Assembly (NCBI GenBank): GCA_021772985.1
Contig: JAJFKX010000012.1
Location: forward strand, 62,001-126,000
Source: Gammaproteobacteria bacterium
GTDB taxonomy: Bacteria; Pseudomonadota; Gammaproteobacteria; Xanthomonadales; Wenzhouxiangellaceae
Reading direction: 5' to 3'
DNA: 64,000 bases
The notes below the pieces were generated by a model. It saw only the letters and a program-made list of their open reading frames with translations, made no database searches and was not told where the DNA came from. Below are positions 1-10,573 of this stretch, one piece after another. Made by a program: the position numbers and the translations under genes. The first letter of the stretch is position 1. Each line of letters opens with the position of its first letter.

Positions 1-623
1 GGGCTGATGGTAGTAGTGCAAACAGCGCCGAATGTAGCCATGGGTGTCAGCATCAGAATAAGGAGTATAAATAGCAATCTTGAGTAACTGGACACGGAGT
101 TTTCTCCCAGTTTGTTAGTACTTCTTTAGTGTCTTTTGCGCTAGTTTACCAAATATTATTGCAGATGGGAATATTAATAATATCCGTAGCTTATGAAAGT
201 ATTATAAATATAACATTAACTTTTCAACTCTATGTCCGGCAGGCTTCCAGCCCGGACTTCTCATCACCTTTCCAGGGTGGCGCCTCAATAGCGTGCACCG
301 TCTATTTTTCGCTCAATCAGAGCGCCAGAAGTGTGCGCCGGTTTGGTGCTTATATTTCTTGTCATGTTTAATCTCTGATGGTCTAATTTCCCGCCCCTTG
401 GGGCGAGTAGTCATTCCCTCCTACGCGGAAATGACGATTTAATAGCCCACAGCTTGCTGTGGAGATGTTTAATGCGGTAATGATCTATTAATAATCGTTG
501 GTTTTTCCACGCATTCACAGTGTCTGCAGTATGTTGCCCAAAGCCGCTAAGATGTGTTTCAGATAGACTAACAGAGGGATTTTGATAGTGGGTTCGTAAT
601 CCGGTTAACCCTGTAAAGAATTT

Positions 624-1463
624 ATGCTGAACAATAAACAGATCAAACAATTCCAGGCGCAGGGTTACCTGGTGCTGGAAAATGCAATTGCAGCACCTGA
701 TGTTGCTGCTGTTAAACAAGCGGCACTGGCTATTGTTGATGATTTTGATATCGATCAACATCGGACCGTATTCAAAACCACTGACCGGAATGTCAGTCGT
801 GACGATTATTTTTTTGATTCAGCCGAGGCTGTGCATTGTTTTCTGGAAGAAGGTGCATTGGATGCGGCCGGCGAACTTATCCGACCAAAGGAGTTGGCAA
901 TCAATAAGATCGGGCATGCCATGCATGATCTTGTACCGGAATTTACGGCATTCTGCCGGTTGCCTTTGATTGGTCAGATTTTGCGGGATATTGGTTACTC
1001 TGAGCCACAGCTTTGGCAAACCATGTATATCTTTAAACAGCCGGGGATTGGGGGTGAGGTAAGTTGGCACCAGGATGCCAGTTATTTGATTACTGATCCA
1101 CCTTGTGTAACCGGCATCTGGGTTGCGGTTGAAGATGCACATCAGGGTAATGGTTGTTTATGGGTACAGCCAGGCCAGCATCGTTCAGCATTGCGTGAGA
1201 TTTATCATGTGGATTGGCAGCAGCGTAAAGGTAGGCTGACCACGCTGGATGATACGCCATGGCAGACTGATGCAAAGGCAGTGCCGGTGGAAGTGCCAGC
1301 GGGTAGCATGGTGCTGTTCCATGATCATATGCCGCACTACAGTTCACAGAATTATTCGGATACTTCCAGGCATGCATTTACCATGCATGTCGCTGACAAG
1401 CATGCCGAATGGTCGCAGCAAAACTGGCTGCAGAGAAATCAGCTGGGAAGATTTCGCCTTTAA
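624..1463 (+). CDS. Phytanoyl-CoA dioxygenase (PhyH) family protein
   Basis: 279 aa ORF; WHQDASYL and HDHMPHYS motifs typical of Fe(II)/2-oxoglutarate PhyH-type dioxygenases. Confidence 0.85.
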   Translation: MLNNKQIKQFQAQGYLVLENAIAAPDVAAVKQAALAIVDDFDIDQHRTVFKTTDRNVSRDDYFFDSAEAVHCFLEEGALDAAGELIRPKELAINKIGHAMHDLVPEFTAFCRLPLIGQILRDIGYSEPQLWQTMYIFKQPGIGGEVSWHQDASYLITDPPCVTGIWVAVEDAHQGNGCLWVQPGQHRSALREIYHVDWQQRKGRLTTLDDTPWQTDAKAVPVEVPAGSMVLFHDHMPHYSSQNYSDTSRHAFTMHVADKHAEWSQQNWLQRNQLGRFRL

Positions 1464-1588
1464 AAAAAGGGTGTTGATACTTTCGCAGGTGTCTTTATCA
1501 GTAATTAATTTCGGAATATGGTTAAACTAAGCGCCAGCAAAATCCATGGTGACACCGTTAAAGTTGCCAAAAACGTTAGGAGATATCC

Positions 1589-2908
1589 ATGATACGAAGC
1601 TTCACCTGTCTATTGGTGGTTTTGTTGTTTGCCACCGTGACGGCTTCTGCCGGCAGTCTGAATGCTGAGATTGAGCAAGATTACAATGCTTATCTAGGCA
1701 GTCTTTTTGATCATTTTCATCGCAACCCGGAATTATCACTGGTTGAATTTGAAACAGCCAAACGAATAGCCTCCGAGCTTCGCAATGTCGGCTATGAAGT
1801 TACCGAAGGTGTAGGCGGCACCGGTGTGGTAGCAATGATGGAAAACGGAGCTGGTCCGCTGGTAATGATGCGAGCCGACATGGACGGTCTTCCGGTAGAA
1901 GAAAAATCGGGATTGGCTAATGCTTCGAAAGCAACACAGGAAGATCCGATTACCGGCAATATGGTAGCGACCATGCATGCTTGCGGCCACGATGTCCATA
2001 TCACCAGTCTGGTTGGGGCTGCACGGCAAATGGCAGCTCATAAAGATCAGTGGAGCGGTACGTTAATGCTGGTCGGGCAACCGGCTGAAGAACGTATTAT
2101 TGGTGCCAAGATGATGAAGGATGATGGAATCTGGGATCGTTTTGGGCGCCCGGATTACGCCTTGGCATTTCATGTGTCCGCTAATGATGTTGCCGGCAAA
2201 ATAAATATTTCTGAAGGCAGTCCCTATGCCGGTGCAGACACCGTTGATATTATTATCCACGGTGTTGGCACTCATGGCGCACATCCCCACCGGGGCAAGG
2301 ACCCGATCGTATTGGGTAGCCAGATTGTGATGGCATTACAGACCCTGGTTGCACGTGAACTGTCGCCCAGGGATCCGGGTGTGGTTACTGTCGGCTCATT
2401 TCATTCAGGTACTAAGCACAACATTATCTCTGATCGGGCACATTTGCAGCTCACTGTGCGCAATACCAGCGTAGCGACCCGGGAACTGTTGTTGAATGGG
2501 ATCAAGCGGATTGCTGAAAATATGGGGAGAGTGGCCGGATTGCCCGAAGATAAATTACCGGAAGTGATTGTTTCAGAAGAAAGCGTTCCGCCAACCATTA
2601 ACGACCCGGTATTGGCACGACGGTTAAAGGCAGCTTGGGCCAAGGCCATGGGCGAAGCAACAGTCATCGATAAGCCCACTAAAGGTATGGGGGCTGAAGA
2701 TTTTCCGTATTTTTCGGTAAACCCACCAATCACCAGTGTTTACTGGGCGATTGGCGGTACGCCAGTTGAGGACTTTGAGCGTGAGGCCGCTGGTGGAACG
2801 CCAGTCCCCAGTCATCATTCGCCTTTGTTCAAAATCTCGCCAGAGCCATCGGTACGTGCTGGTGTTGAATCGACAGTGGTGGCATTACTGGAGTTAATGG
2901 GCAGCTAA
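1589..2908 (+). CDS. M20 family amidohydrolase/metallopeptidase with signal peptide
   Basis: 439 aa; N-terminal hydrophobic signal; HRNPELS, MRADMDGLPV, MHACGHDVH and GAEDFPYF motifs. Confidence 0.9.
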   Translation: MIRSFTCLLVVLLFATVTASAGSLNAEIEQDYNAYLGSLFDHFHRNPELSLVEFETAKRIASELRNVGYEVTEGVGGTGVVAMMENGAGPLVMMRADMDGLPVEEKSGLANASKATQEDPITGNMVATMHACGHDVHITSLVGAARQMAAHKDQWSGTLMLVGQPAEERIIGAKMMKDDGIWDRFGRPDYALAFHVSANDVAGKINISEGSPYAGADTVDIIIHGVGTHGAHPHRGKDPIVLGSQIVMALQTLVARELSPRDPGVVTVGSFHSGTKHNIISDRAHLQLTVRNTSVATRELLLNGIKRIAENMGRVAGLPEDKLPEVIVSEESVPPTINDPVLARRLKAAWAKAMGEATVIDKPTKGMGAEDFPYFSVNPPITSVYWAIGGTPVEDFEREAAGGTPVPSHHSPLFKISPEPSVRAGVESTVVALLELMGS

Positions 2909-2938
2909 ATATCGATTGTTGTCATTGTTAAATAATGG

Positions 2939-2973
2939 CCTATCCCGATTCAATAACTGGTGAGTCGGGGTAG
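2939..2973. terminator. Imperfect stem-loop after the M20 amidohydrolase gene
   Basis: CCTATCCCGATTC...GAGTCGGGGTAGG; no strong T-tract. Confidence 0.35.
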
Positions 2974-3137
2974 GTAAATAACCTGACTGGTTAATACTGT
3001 TAACGCATCACCAGTAAATCCGTACTCGGCCCGTTCCAGTGAGTGATGTTGTCTACAGTTTTTTGGGAAATTCAATAAGCGGCTTTTTTCAATAGTGACT
3101 ATGGCTTGATCTGATTAATTTCAGTTATCGGGTAAAT

Positions 3138-4016
3138 TTAACGATGATTATCTTCGAGGAAAACTTTCCCTCCTTGATAATCAAAAGTGATTTTGAATCG
3201 TTCGAATAAGGCGTTACCAGCATTGGCGTGCTTATAGCGGCCGCCATCTCTGTCAGGGATGCTCGCTTGTATATCGAACAGTTCGAAAGGTCCAATTTTC
3301 AGCATTGGCCAAACGCCATCGCGGATAGTGAATTCACCACGTGCTCCGGCGGCAGTGGTTTCCTGCCATTCGATGTCTTCCGGTATACCGCCTATTTTTT
3401 CCACACCATTAGAAAACAGTTCCAATCCAAAGCTGGAACCGGTATCCATACTGACTATTAAAATCTCACCATTTAATTCCACTTGCATCAATGGCATGAT
3501 ATCGTCGGGCGCGGTAACCAGATCAAAAACATACGTATTTTCACCTATATCCGGCAGTTGGGGATCAAATTGTATGCTTTGACGTGCATAGTCTATTTGC
3601 ACTGTCTTGTTGTTAAGAAAACTGTTACCCAAAATGCCGTGCAGATCTAATCCCAGTTTGCTGGATATACCGCCGGTAGGAAAAGCCACCGCATTGATGT
3701 CGCCAAAGTCCCGACCTTGAAGCTGCAGTGATTGAATAGAGCTCGGGTAAATATAAACTGTATCCTTCCCGCCGCCATTTGCTTGAGATGCGTTTTGTTC
3801 GTCCAGTGGTAAACCCAATCGTTTTACCAGTTCAGTATCAATCGCCGATGGGGTAACACCAGTATCCAATATGAATAAATAGGGCCCTTGACCAGCAATT
3901 GTGGCATCCACAAGAATTTGATGTTTGTGGTAATTGAAAGGGATTTCCAGTGGGGTTTTTGCTTCAGCAGGTAAACTGAAAACAAAAATTAATAATAACC
4001 ATGAGTAAATGTTCAT
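3138..4016 (-). CDS. Retropepsin-like aspartyl protease family protein, secreted
   Basis: Start chosen at MNIYSWLLLIF (signal peptide) rather than the longer ORF start at 4151; two DTG motifs (FILDTGVTPS, VSMDTGSSFG). Confidence 0.75.
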   Translation of the reverse strand: MNIYSWLLLIFVFSLPAEAKTPLEIPFNYHKHQILVDATIAGQGPYLFILDTGVTPSAIDTELVKRLGLPLDEQNASQANGGGKDTVYIYPSSIQSLQLQGRDFGDINAVAFPTGGISSKLGLDLHGILGNSFLNNKTVQIDYARQSIQFDPQLPDIGENTYVFDLVTAPDDIMPLMQVELNGEILIVSMDTGSSFGLELFSNGVEKIGGIPEDIEWQETTAAGARGEFTIRDGVWPMLKIGPFELFDIQASIPDRDGGRYKHANAGNALFERFKITFDYQGGKVFLEDNHR

Positions 4017-4122
4017 TCTGCGAAGGTAAACACCAATGGATTGCCGGTCAATAAGGTTGACGTTAGGATGCAGGCTATTAAAGATTAACAACCTGACATC
4101 AGTTAGATTGGATGGGCTGCAT

Positions 4123-4464
4123 TTAAAATCGCGAAGCAGCCAGCGCAACATCCGCTTCCACCCACACGCTATCCAATTTTTGCTGCATGGCTTCAGCTTC
4201 AGACGTATTACCCTGTGCTTTCAGGCTTTTAACCAGGCCGAACATTGACCGGCCGTTACCTGGATAAATTGCCAGGTCGTTGCGATATACAGCTTCTGCA
4301 GTGGCAGCATCGCCAGCAGTCAGTAATGCTTTACCAAGTGATTGACGAGTAGGGTAGTACCAAAAAGGTGGCTCAGTGTACGGCAACTCATCTTGAGCGG
4401 CGACCGCAGCTGTGAAGTGGGTGACTGCTTCGGCAGCACTATTTTCAGCCGTTGCTATTACCAT
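4123..4464 (-). pseudogene. Truncated duplicate of the 3' end of the TPR lipoprotein gene at 5646-7370
   Basis: 113 aa nearly identical to the C-terminus of the 584 aa ORF (AEAVTHFTAAVAAQDELPYTEPPFWYYPTRQSLGKALL...); no full-length gene upstream. Confidence 0.8.
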
Positions 4465-4713
4465 TTCAGCCTTGCCATACCCGTTAATCTAAACTTGCCC
4501 CATTCAGTGACTGGTTTCGCGCCTGGCTTTAGATAAAACTTAATAGCATGCTTGTTCCAGCCCAGAACTAACCATTCCATGCTGGTACAGTTATGTTGAT
4601 GGCATGCGCCAGTTATTTTGTAAGTGTTAATAGCCAGATGGATGATGAGTGATGCCATTTTCCATTGTGGTGAGAGCTGAGTGCAGTGTGGATTTAATGG
4701 GTGTTTATGTGTG

Positions 4714-5484
4714 TCACTTAACGCTACGAATAGGTATGCTGTTTATCAATGTGATCAAAACGAAGCTCAACAACATCAACAAATACCATGACGATAATTT
4801 TGTTATTGGAACCATTCTCCACTCAATAAGCTGGTTAGGATAAACCCAGATATTTGCGTAAGTGGCAATGTTTTCGGCGATCCAAATAAACAACGCAACC
4901 AGCAACCAGCCGAGCAGTAACGGCATACATCGCATAGTTGTTTTAACTCTAAAATAGATTACAGTTCTCCAAAACATTATTGCAGTAATTGTCAGTAAAA
5001 CCCATCTGGCATCAGGCAGGAAGTGATGAGAAAAGAAATTGATATAGATACCCAGGATCAGCAACACAGTGAGTATTTTGGAAGGGTAGTTTGAAAATTC
5101 AAACCCAAAGATTCTCCATACACGTGCTATGTAACTGCCAACGGCGCTGTACATAAAACCAGTAAATAAAGGCACATTTCCAATACCAAAAAAATATTCT
5201 TCAGGATAATTCCATGAAGCTATTAAATCAGATGTCTTAAATAGCTCCATAATTGTGGCGACAATATGAAAGACAACAATAACCAGTGCTTCTTTAGTTG
5301 TCTCAAGTTTAAACAGCAATAGAATAATTTGGAACAGTATTGCAGATAGGAAAATAAAATCGTATCTGTGCAGGATTTCTACCGGATACCAAAAATGGGT
5401 GACAAGCATAACCAGTAGCAAAAAACCACCGAACAAGCAGGCATAGGCTTGCTTTAGTCCAAACAGCCAAAATTCTTTTATCAA
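4714..5484 (-). CDS. DUF817-family integral membrane protein
   Basis: 256 aa multi-pass membrane protein; FWLFGLKQAYACLFGGFLL N-terminus recalls the DUF817 family. Confidence 0.7.
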   Translation of the reverse strand: MIKEFWLFGLKQAYACLFGGFLLLVMLVTHFWYPVEILHRYDFIFLSAILFQIILLLFKLETTKEALVIVVFHIVATIMELFKTSDLIASWNYPEEYFFGIGNVPLFTGFMYSAVGSYIARVWRIFGFEFSNYPSKILTVLLILGIYINFFSHHFLPDARWVLLTITAIMFWRTVIYFRVKTTMRCMPLLLGWLLVALFIWIAENIATYANIWVYPNQLIEWRMVPITKLSSWYLLMLLSFVLITLINSIPIRSVK

Positions 5485-5645
5485 ATTTTATCTTCCATTC
5501 GAATTCGGATAAGTGTATGGGTAAGGAGGGTTGGCATACGAATCTAAACTTTTTGTACCCAATCGTTATTTGCAACAGCAGTAGCTGACGGACATGGTGG
5601 AATGCCCGTCTTTATGAGTGCTTGATCGATTTACCCTTGCAGTAT

Positions 5646-7370
5646 TCAGAAGCGCGATGATGTTAATGCAACATCCGCTTCCACCCACACGCTATCCAAT
5701 TTTTGTTGCATGGCTTCAGCTTCAGATGTTTTGCCTTGTGCTTCCAGACTTTTAACCAGGCCGAACATTGACCAGCCATTTCGCGGATAAATTTCCAGGT
5801 CGCTACGATATACGGCTTCTGCAGCAGCAGCATCGCCGACTGTCAATAATGCTTTACCAAGCGATTGGCGAGTAGGGTAGTACCAAAAAGGTGGCTCTGT
5901 GTATGGCAACTCATCTTGGGCCGCGACCGCAGCGGTGAAATGCGTGACTGCTTCTGCAGCATTATTTTCTGCCGTTGCTATTTCACCTTGTGCCAATTCA
6001 TCTGCTATTAATAGTAATTGGCTGGCTGGATAATCGATGGTGTCCAAAAAATGCACTTTGCTGGATTCACGCAGTGGCACCAACGCAGCATATTCAGCTT
6101 TTGCTGATACTGGATCACCCTGCCGGGCAAATGCGGTAGCGCGTACGTAGTGCCAGATGGCATTGGAAAAATCCAGCTCAGCGGCAGGTTGTGGCTCTTG
6201 CAGCAATTCATCCCACCGACCGAACTGGGTTAGTGCCAATAAAGGGATGGTGTGGAAAAACTCAACCATTGGAAATTCTTCGATGACTTCCAGTCTGACA
6301 TTGGCGGCAACCCGTCGGGCCGATTTGATGGCCAGTTCGCTGCGTCCTTCCATGCTGGATGCGGCCCATAAAAAGTGAATGTTATGAGGATAGTAAAGCG
6401 CCGGGTAAAACCCTTGAGCATTACACTGGGCAATGTAATTTTCATCAACATCAGCAGCGAGAATATTTGCTTCTGAAGCATCATGGTAACGTCCCACACG
6501 CCAGTATATATGTGCCGGCATATGTACCAGATGGCCGGCACCGGGAACAAGGTTAGTCAGCATATCTGCTGCCGGTTCAGCACGCTCCGGGCTGGAAGAA
6601 GCTTCGACGGCATGAATATACAAATGCAATGCCAGCGGGTGATCGGGCGATCTTTCCAAAACTGTTTCCAAGGCGGCAATCACTTCTTCGGTAAATGGTT
6701 TGGGATTTTCCGGATCTACCCAGTAATCCCAGGGCATGGTGGTCATCAAAGCTTCAGCGAACAGTGATGCGGCATCATCATCATCAGGGTATTTATGATG
6801 TAATGTACGCATGGCATCAGCATAGGCCAGGTCAAGAGGTTCACGTGGGCTACCGGGATCGCCGTTATAGCGCAGAGCCAGAGCATTGATGTAGTCACGC
6901 TCTTGTTCTGAACCTTTATCCTTAAGTTCACTGGCCTTCTGTACAGCAGCATGCGCCGCAATGCGTGCGTCATCCGACATGATAGCCTTGCCATTGCTGG
7001 TGACGTTAATGTTGGGGCCTAACGCCAGGGCTTCACCCCAATAGCACATGGCACAATTACTATCCAAAGTTTGCGCCGCCCTGAATGACCGGGCAGATTC
7101 GGCGTGATTAAAGGCAAAATCGATGATCAGGCCCTGATCAAAATACCTTTGTGCCCAGGGGGCGCTGGTGGTTATTGCATGATGATGATCACCCATGCCC
7201 TCGAATAATGGAGCGCCGCTGTAGGCCACTACCTCGGCTTGGCTTGCTGCCTCACTGAATTGTTTTTCCCCGCCGGCTGATTGAGGATCAGCAGGCGGCC
7301 GATCACAAGCCGATAGTAAAAACGCTGAACATAAAAACAGCTGAGATTTTGATGAATATATTTTGTGCAT
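5646..7370 (-). CDS. Tetratricopeptide-repeat lipoprotein
   Basis: Start chosen at MHKIYSSKSQLF (lipobox LLSAC); MCYWGEALALGPNIN and LALHLYIHAVEAS as in TPR proteins of this kind. Confidence 0.75.
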   Translation of the reverse strand: MHKIYSSKSQLFLCSAFLLSACDRPPADPQSAGGEKQFSEAASQAEVVAYSGAPLFEGMGDHHHAITTSAPWAQRYFDQGLIIDFAFNHAESARSFRAAQTLDSNCAMCYWGEALALGPNINVTSNGKAIMSDDARIAAHAAVQKASELKDKGSEQERDYINALALRYNGDPGSPREPLDLAYADAMRTLHHKYPDDDDAASLFAEALMTTMPWDYWVDPENPKPFTEEVIAALETVLERSPDHPLALHLYIHAVEASSSPERAEPAADMLTNLVPGAGHLVHMPAHIYWRVGRYHDASEANILAADVDENYIAQCNAQGFYPALYYPHNIHFLWAASSMEGRSELAIKSARRVAANVRLEVIEEFPMVEFFHTIPLLALTQFGRWDELLQEPQPAAELDFSNAIWHYVRATAFARQGDPVSAKAEYAALVPLRESSKVHFLDTIDYPASQLLLIADELAQGEIATAENNAAEAVTHFTAAVAAQDELPYTEPPFWYYPTRQSLGKALLTVGDAAAAEAVYRSDLEIYPRNGWSMFGLVKSLEAQGKTSEAEAMQQKLDSVWVEADVALTSSRF

Positions 7371-7512
7371 GACGCTGACTCCAAGCGATGACTCTTGCAA
7401 TCTGCAGAGTCATTGATCGTTATTTTAATATCAACCGAGTATAGGGCTGTGAAAGGCTGTTTTGCAAAAAGCTGTTGCTGGATTGGATATTTGTGCCTGT
7501 TTATGAATAATT

Positions 7513-8748
7513 TTAGTCAGACCGCTGCCGATCGGTTCGTATCAATTTCAGCAAATCTGAGCCTGCCGGTTGCTGGTAAATGCGCAAGCCAAATTCCTGC
7601 ACCACTGCCAGCAGGTGATCGAAGATATCCGACTGGATATCTTCGTAAACAGCCCACTCGGTGGTATTGGTAAAGCAGTATATTTCTAATGGCAGACCAT
7701 CGGGTCCTGGAGCTAGTTGCCGCACAATCAGTGTCATTCCGGTGTCGATTCCGGGGTGGTTTTTCAGGTAGTTGAGCGTGTATGCCCGAAATGTTCCAAT
7801 GTTGGTCAGTTGCCGTTTGTTTACTTCCGTATCTACCTCGTTTGTGAGTGCCGCATTGTAATCGGCCAGCTCCTGTTGTTTGTGCCTAATGTAGCCCTTG
7901 AGCAATGCGAAACGGTTGAAATGATTCACTTCCTCCGGTGTTTGAATACGAATTGATGACAGGTCGATAATAATTGAACGCTTGATCCGTCGGGCTCCGG
8001 TTTGTGACATTCCGCGCCAGTTTTTGAATGAGTCGGCAATCAGCCGGTGTGTTGGGATGGTGGTAATGGTCTTATCCCAGTTTTGCACTTTGACGGTATG
8101 TAACTGCACATCAATCACATCACCGTCAGCGCCAAACTGCGGCATCTCAATCCAATCACCGACGCGGACCATATCCTGTGCGGTGAGTTGCACGCTGGCG
8201 ACCAGCGACAGGATGGTGTCTTTGAATATCAATAATAAGATAGCGGTCATTGCGCCGAAACCGCTGAGTAACAACAGTGGCGAACGATCCAGCATGGCCG
8301 CTATGGCCAGGATGCTGCCAAATATCCAGACTATGATCTGCAGCAACTGCACAAAGCCCTTCAATGGCCGTGTCCTGGCGACCGGCATAGCGGCATAAAT
8401 GGTATTGGCGGCGCTTAGCATAGCGGTGAGTGCTAGCGTTAACATCAGCACCATATAGCCCATGGCGAGGTTGCGGATAAGCTGCGTAACGCCTTCCGGC
8501 AGGCCAGATATAAACGGCAGTCCGATGAATATAATCAGTGCTGGAACTACCTGCACGAAACGACCAAAGACGTTAAATTCGACCAGCACGTCGTCCCAGG
8601 CAACCTTGGACCGCTCAGCAAATGTCCGTGCGGTGCTGACCACAATGCGCTTGGTGATCAAATTGATGATCAGCGCACCTGCCAGTAGCGCCAGCAGTGC
8701 TAGGCCGGACGGCAGCAGGGGATGAATGGTGCCGAGTTGTTCAAGCAT
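7513..8748 (-). CDS. ybdG: MscS-family mechanosensitive channel, YbdG-like
   Basis: 411 aa; strong recall similarity to E. coli YbdG (GDWIEMPQFGADGDVIDVQLHTVKVQNWDKTITTIPTHRLIADSFKNWRGMS). Confidence 0.9.
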   Translation of the reverse strand: MLEQLGTIHPLLPSGLALLALLAGALIINLITKRIVVSTARTFAERSKVAWDDVLVEFNVFGRFVQVVPALIIFIGLPFISGLPEGVTQLIRNLAMGYMVLMLTLALTAMLSAANTIYAAMPVARTRPLKGFVQLLQIIVWIFGSILAIAAMLDRSPLLLLSGFGAMTAILLLIFKDTILSLVASVQLTAQDMVRVGDWIEMPQFGADGDVIDVQLHTVKVQNWDKTITTIPTHRLIADSFKNWRGMSQTGARRIKRSIIIDLSSIRIQTPEEVNHFNRFALLKGYIRHKQQELADYNAALTNEVDTEVNKRQLTNIGTFRAYTLNYLKNHPGIDTGMTLIVRQLAPGPDGLPLEIYCFTNTTEWAVYEDIQSDIFDHLLAVVQEFGLRIYQQPAGSDLLKLIRTDRQRSD

Positions 8749-9201
8749 CTATACGGAATCCAATTTCAGTGGATGCATATGTTAGCACCCGTTGATAGGT
8801 ATTATTCAATAAGATGGAGAGAATTTTTGCGTTGACCAGTAATCATGATATATAGCTGGCATTTTTGATCAGTTTCGGAGGTAACTAATGGGCGTCCGCA
8901 TGGGCTTTATATACGGGCTCCGTGTATGTGCGAAGCCACGAATAATTTTGTAATGGCAAAGGAGAATAGAGCTATACAGGTTTGTTTTGCAAAGTCAGCA
9001 AAAAGGCATAAGTTCATCTGCTGTTTTTCTTCAAGTAAAGTTATTGGCTTGGTATTATTAATGGATGTTAGGGTATTAAAGTAAATAATAGACTCTATGG
9101 TGAACATTTCATGCTTGTATTGGGCGGTGTATTATTTTTATATTAGGAGTGCATGGTTAACAGAAATCAGCTGAGTGCTCGGCAAGTGTTGGAGAGAAAT
9201 A

Positions 9202-9606
9202 ATGCCAATGGTTAACAATATATATGTTTACCGCGATAACCATCCGGATTCTCCTGTTCTAGTGTTGCATGGCAATGGAATGCGCACGGCAACCGGTAAT
9301 TATGTTGGTGTGGCTGGGAAAATTCAGGTCGGGCAGAAAATTGAAAAGGGCAGCCAATACCGTATCTGTGAAGATGGTGCTTATAACCCTGAGAATAATC
9401 ATGGAGCTATAAAGGCTTGCGAGCGTATAGGTAGTGCCAAGGGTAGAGATCCGCAGCGGGCAAATAGTTATGTTGAGGAAAATGAAGCAGGGCAAAAATT
9501 CACCTTGGCTAAAGCGAGTGATTCGAAAGCAGTCGTCAATCATCCAGGTCGCGAGAAATGGGTATTTGTTTTTGGAAATCACCAAGAGGCGAATCAAGTT
9601 GGTTAA
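9202..9606 (+). CDS. Hypothetical protein
   Basis: ORF of about 134 aa from ATG at 9202 with GGAGAG upstream; no family recognised; in an AT-rich patch. Confidence 0.5.
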   Translation: MPMVNNIYVYRDNHPDSPVLVLHGNGMRTATGNYVGVAGKIQVGQKIEKGSQYRICEDGAYNPENNHGAIKACERIGSAKGRDPQRANSYVEENEAGQKFTLAKASDSKAVVNHPGREKWVFVFGNHQEANQVG

Positions 9607-9703
9607 TTAGAATGGCAGGTACTCATGTCGCTAGCCAGTCTTATTCACAAGTCTAGTTAATAGCGTATGATCATGCTGGCTAATGGTATATCAGCAGTGG
9701 TGA

Positions 9704-10381
9704 TTAGGTCTGGTTGATTTGCTGTATTTCTAGCGGGTCCTTATCAAGAATAATATCACAATGGACCAGCGCACTTTTTAGCAGTTGATAAGAATAATCA
9801 ATTGCATTTTTATTCAACTTAATATACTTGATGACTTGTGTATTATTATTTGGGTAATCATCTAGCATTCGATTGATATCTTTTATGATGATTTCCTCTT
9901 CAACCAGATCAAAATAAGGTATTAATTCAGTAGTGGAGTCGTTGTTGTTAAGTGTTTTTCTCAGTTTGGAAATGCGGCACTTGTGACGAGGTAAAACCTC
10001 TCCATCCTTATGGGCAAAACAGTGTCGTATCCGAAACAATCCATCTAGCTCAAACCATTTTCCCCAAACGCCATTGCCATTTCTGATGGAGTACTTCTCA
10101 TGCAAGTATTCTACTGTGTTTACTCTATTTTTGTTGTATAAAGGGCTAGAAGGTTTACAGTGCGGAGGAATACAGTGAATGCTTTCAATGATTCTTTCAA
10201 ATAAACTCACCATTGATACTATGCCGGAACCCAAAATAATATTCTGAGCATGTTCATTTTCTTGGCCGGGCCAGTTGGAATGAGTAACAGCATTATCGAA
10301 AAAAAGTGCTTGATCTCTTAAAGCAACTGTTGGGTCGATTATTCTTAGATTCCTTTCATCACTTGTTTTGCTTATAGTCAT
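9704..10381 (-). CDS. Hypothetical protein with HEPN-like R-x4-H motif
   Basis: 225 aa; FRIRHCFAHKDGE fits the HEPN Rx4-6H signature; otherwise unknown. Confidence 0.55.
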   Translation of the reverse strand: MTISKTSDERNLRIIDPTVALRDQALFFDNAVTHSNWPGQENEHAQNIILGSGIVSMVSLFERIIESIHCIPPHCKPSSPLYNKNRVNTVEYLHEKYSIRNGNGVWGKWFELDGLFRIRHCFAHKDGEVLPRHKCRISKLRKTLNNNDSTTELIPYFDLVEEEIIIKDINRMLDDYPNNNTQVIKYIKLNKNAIDYSYQLLKSALVHCDIILDKDPLEIQQINQT

Positions 10382-10573
10382 TATTTGCCCTTAGATTAAA
10401 ATACAATTGGCCAGGAATATCACGACACAAAGCCTACATGCCTACTAACCATATACTATAATATTTTTAAATATTTCTATTGGTGAGGAAAGGCGATATT
10501 TCTGGCTGTAGTTGATACCTTATGATCTTTTTTAAGGCTTTTCCATATCAATAAAGTGCGAATTAAATTCATT

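Noticed and set aside
129-371. 80 aa plus-strand ORF at the window start
   Set aside because: No domain signal; overlaps a region that looks intergenic and repeat-like.
8907-9107. 66 aa minus-strand ORF
   Set aside because: Short, AT-rich and without family resemblance; likely chance.
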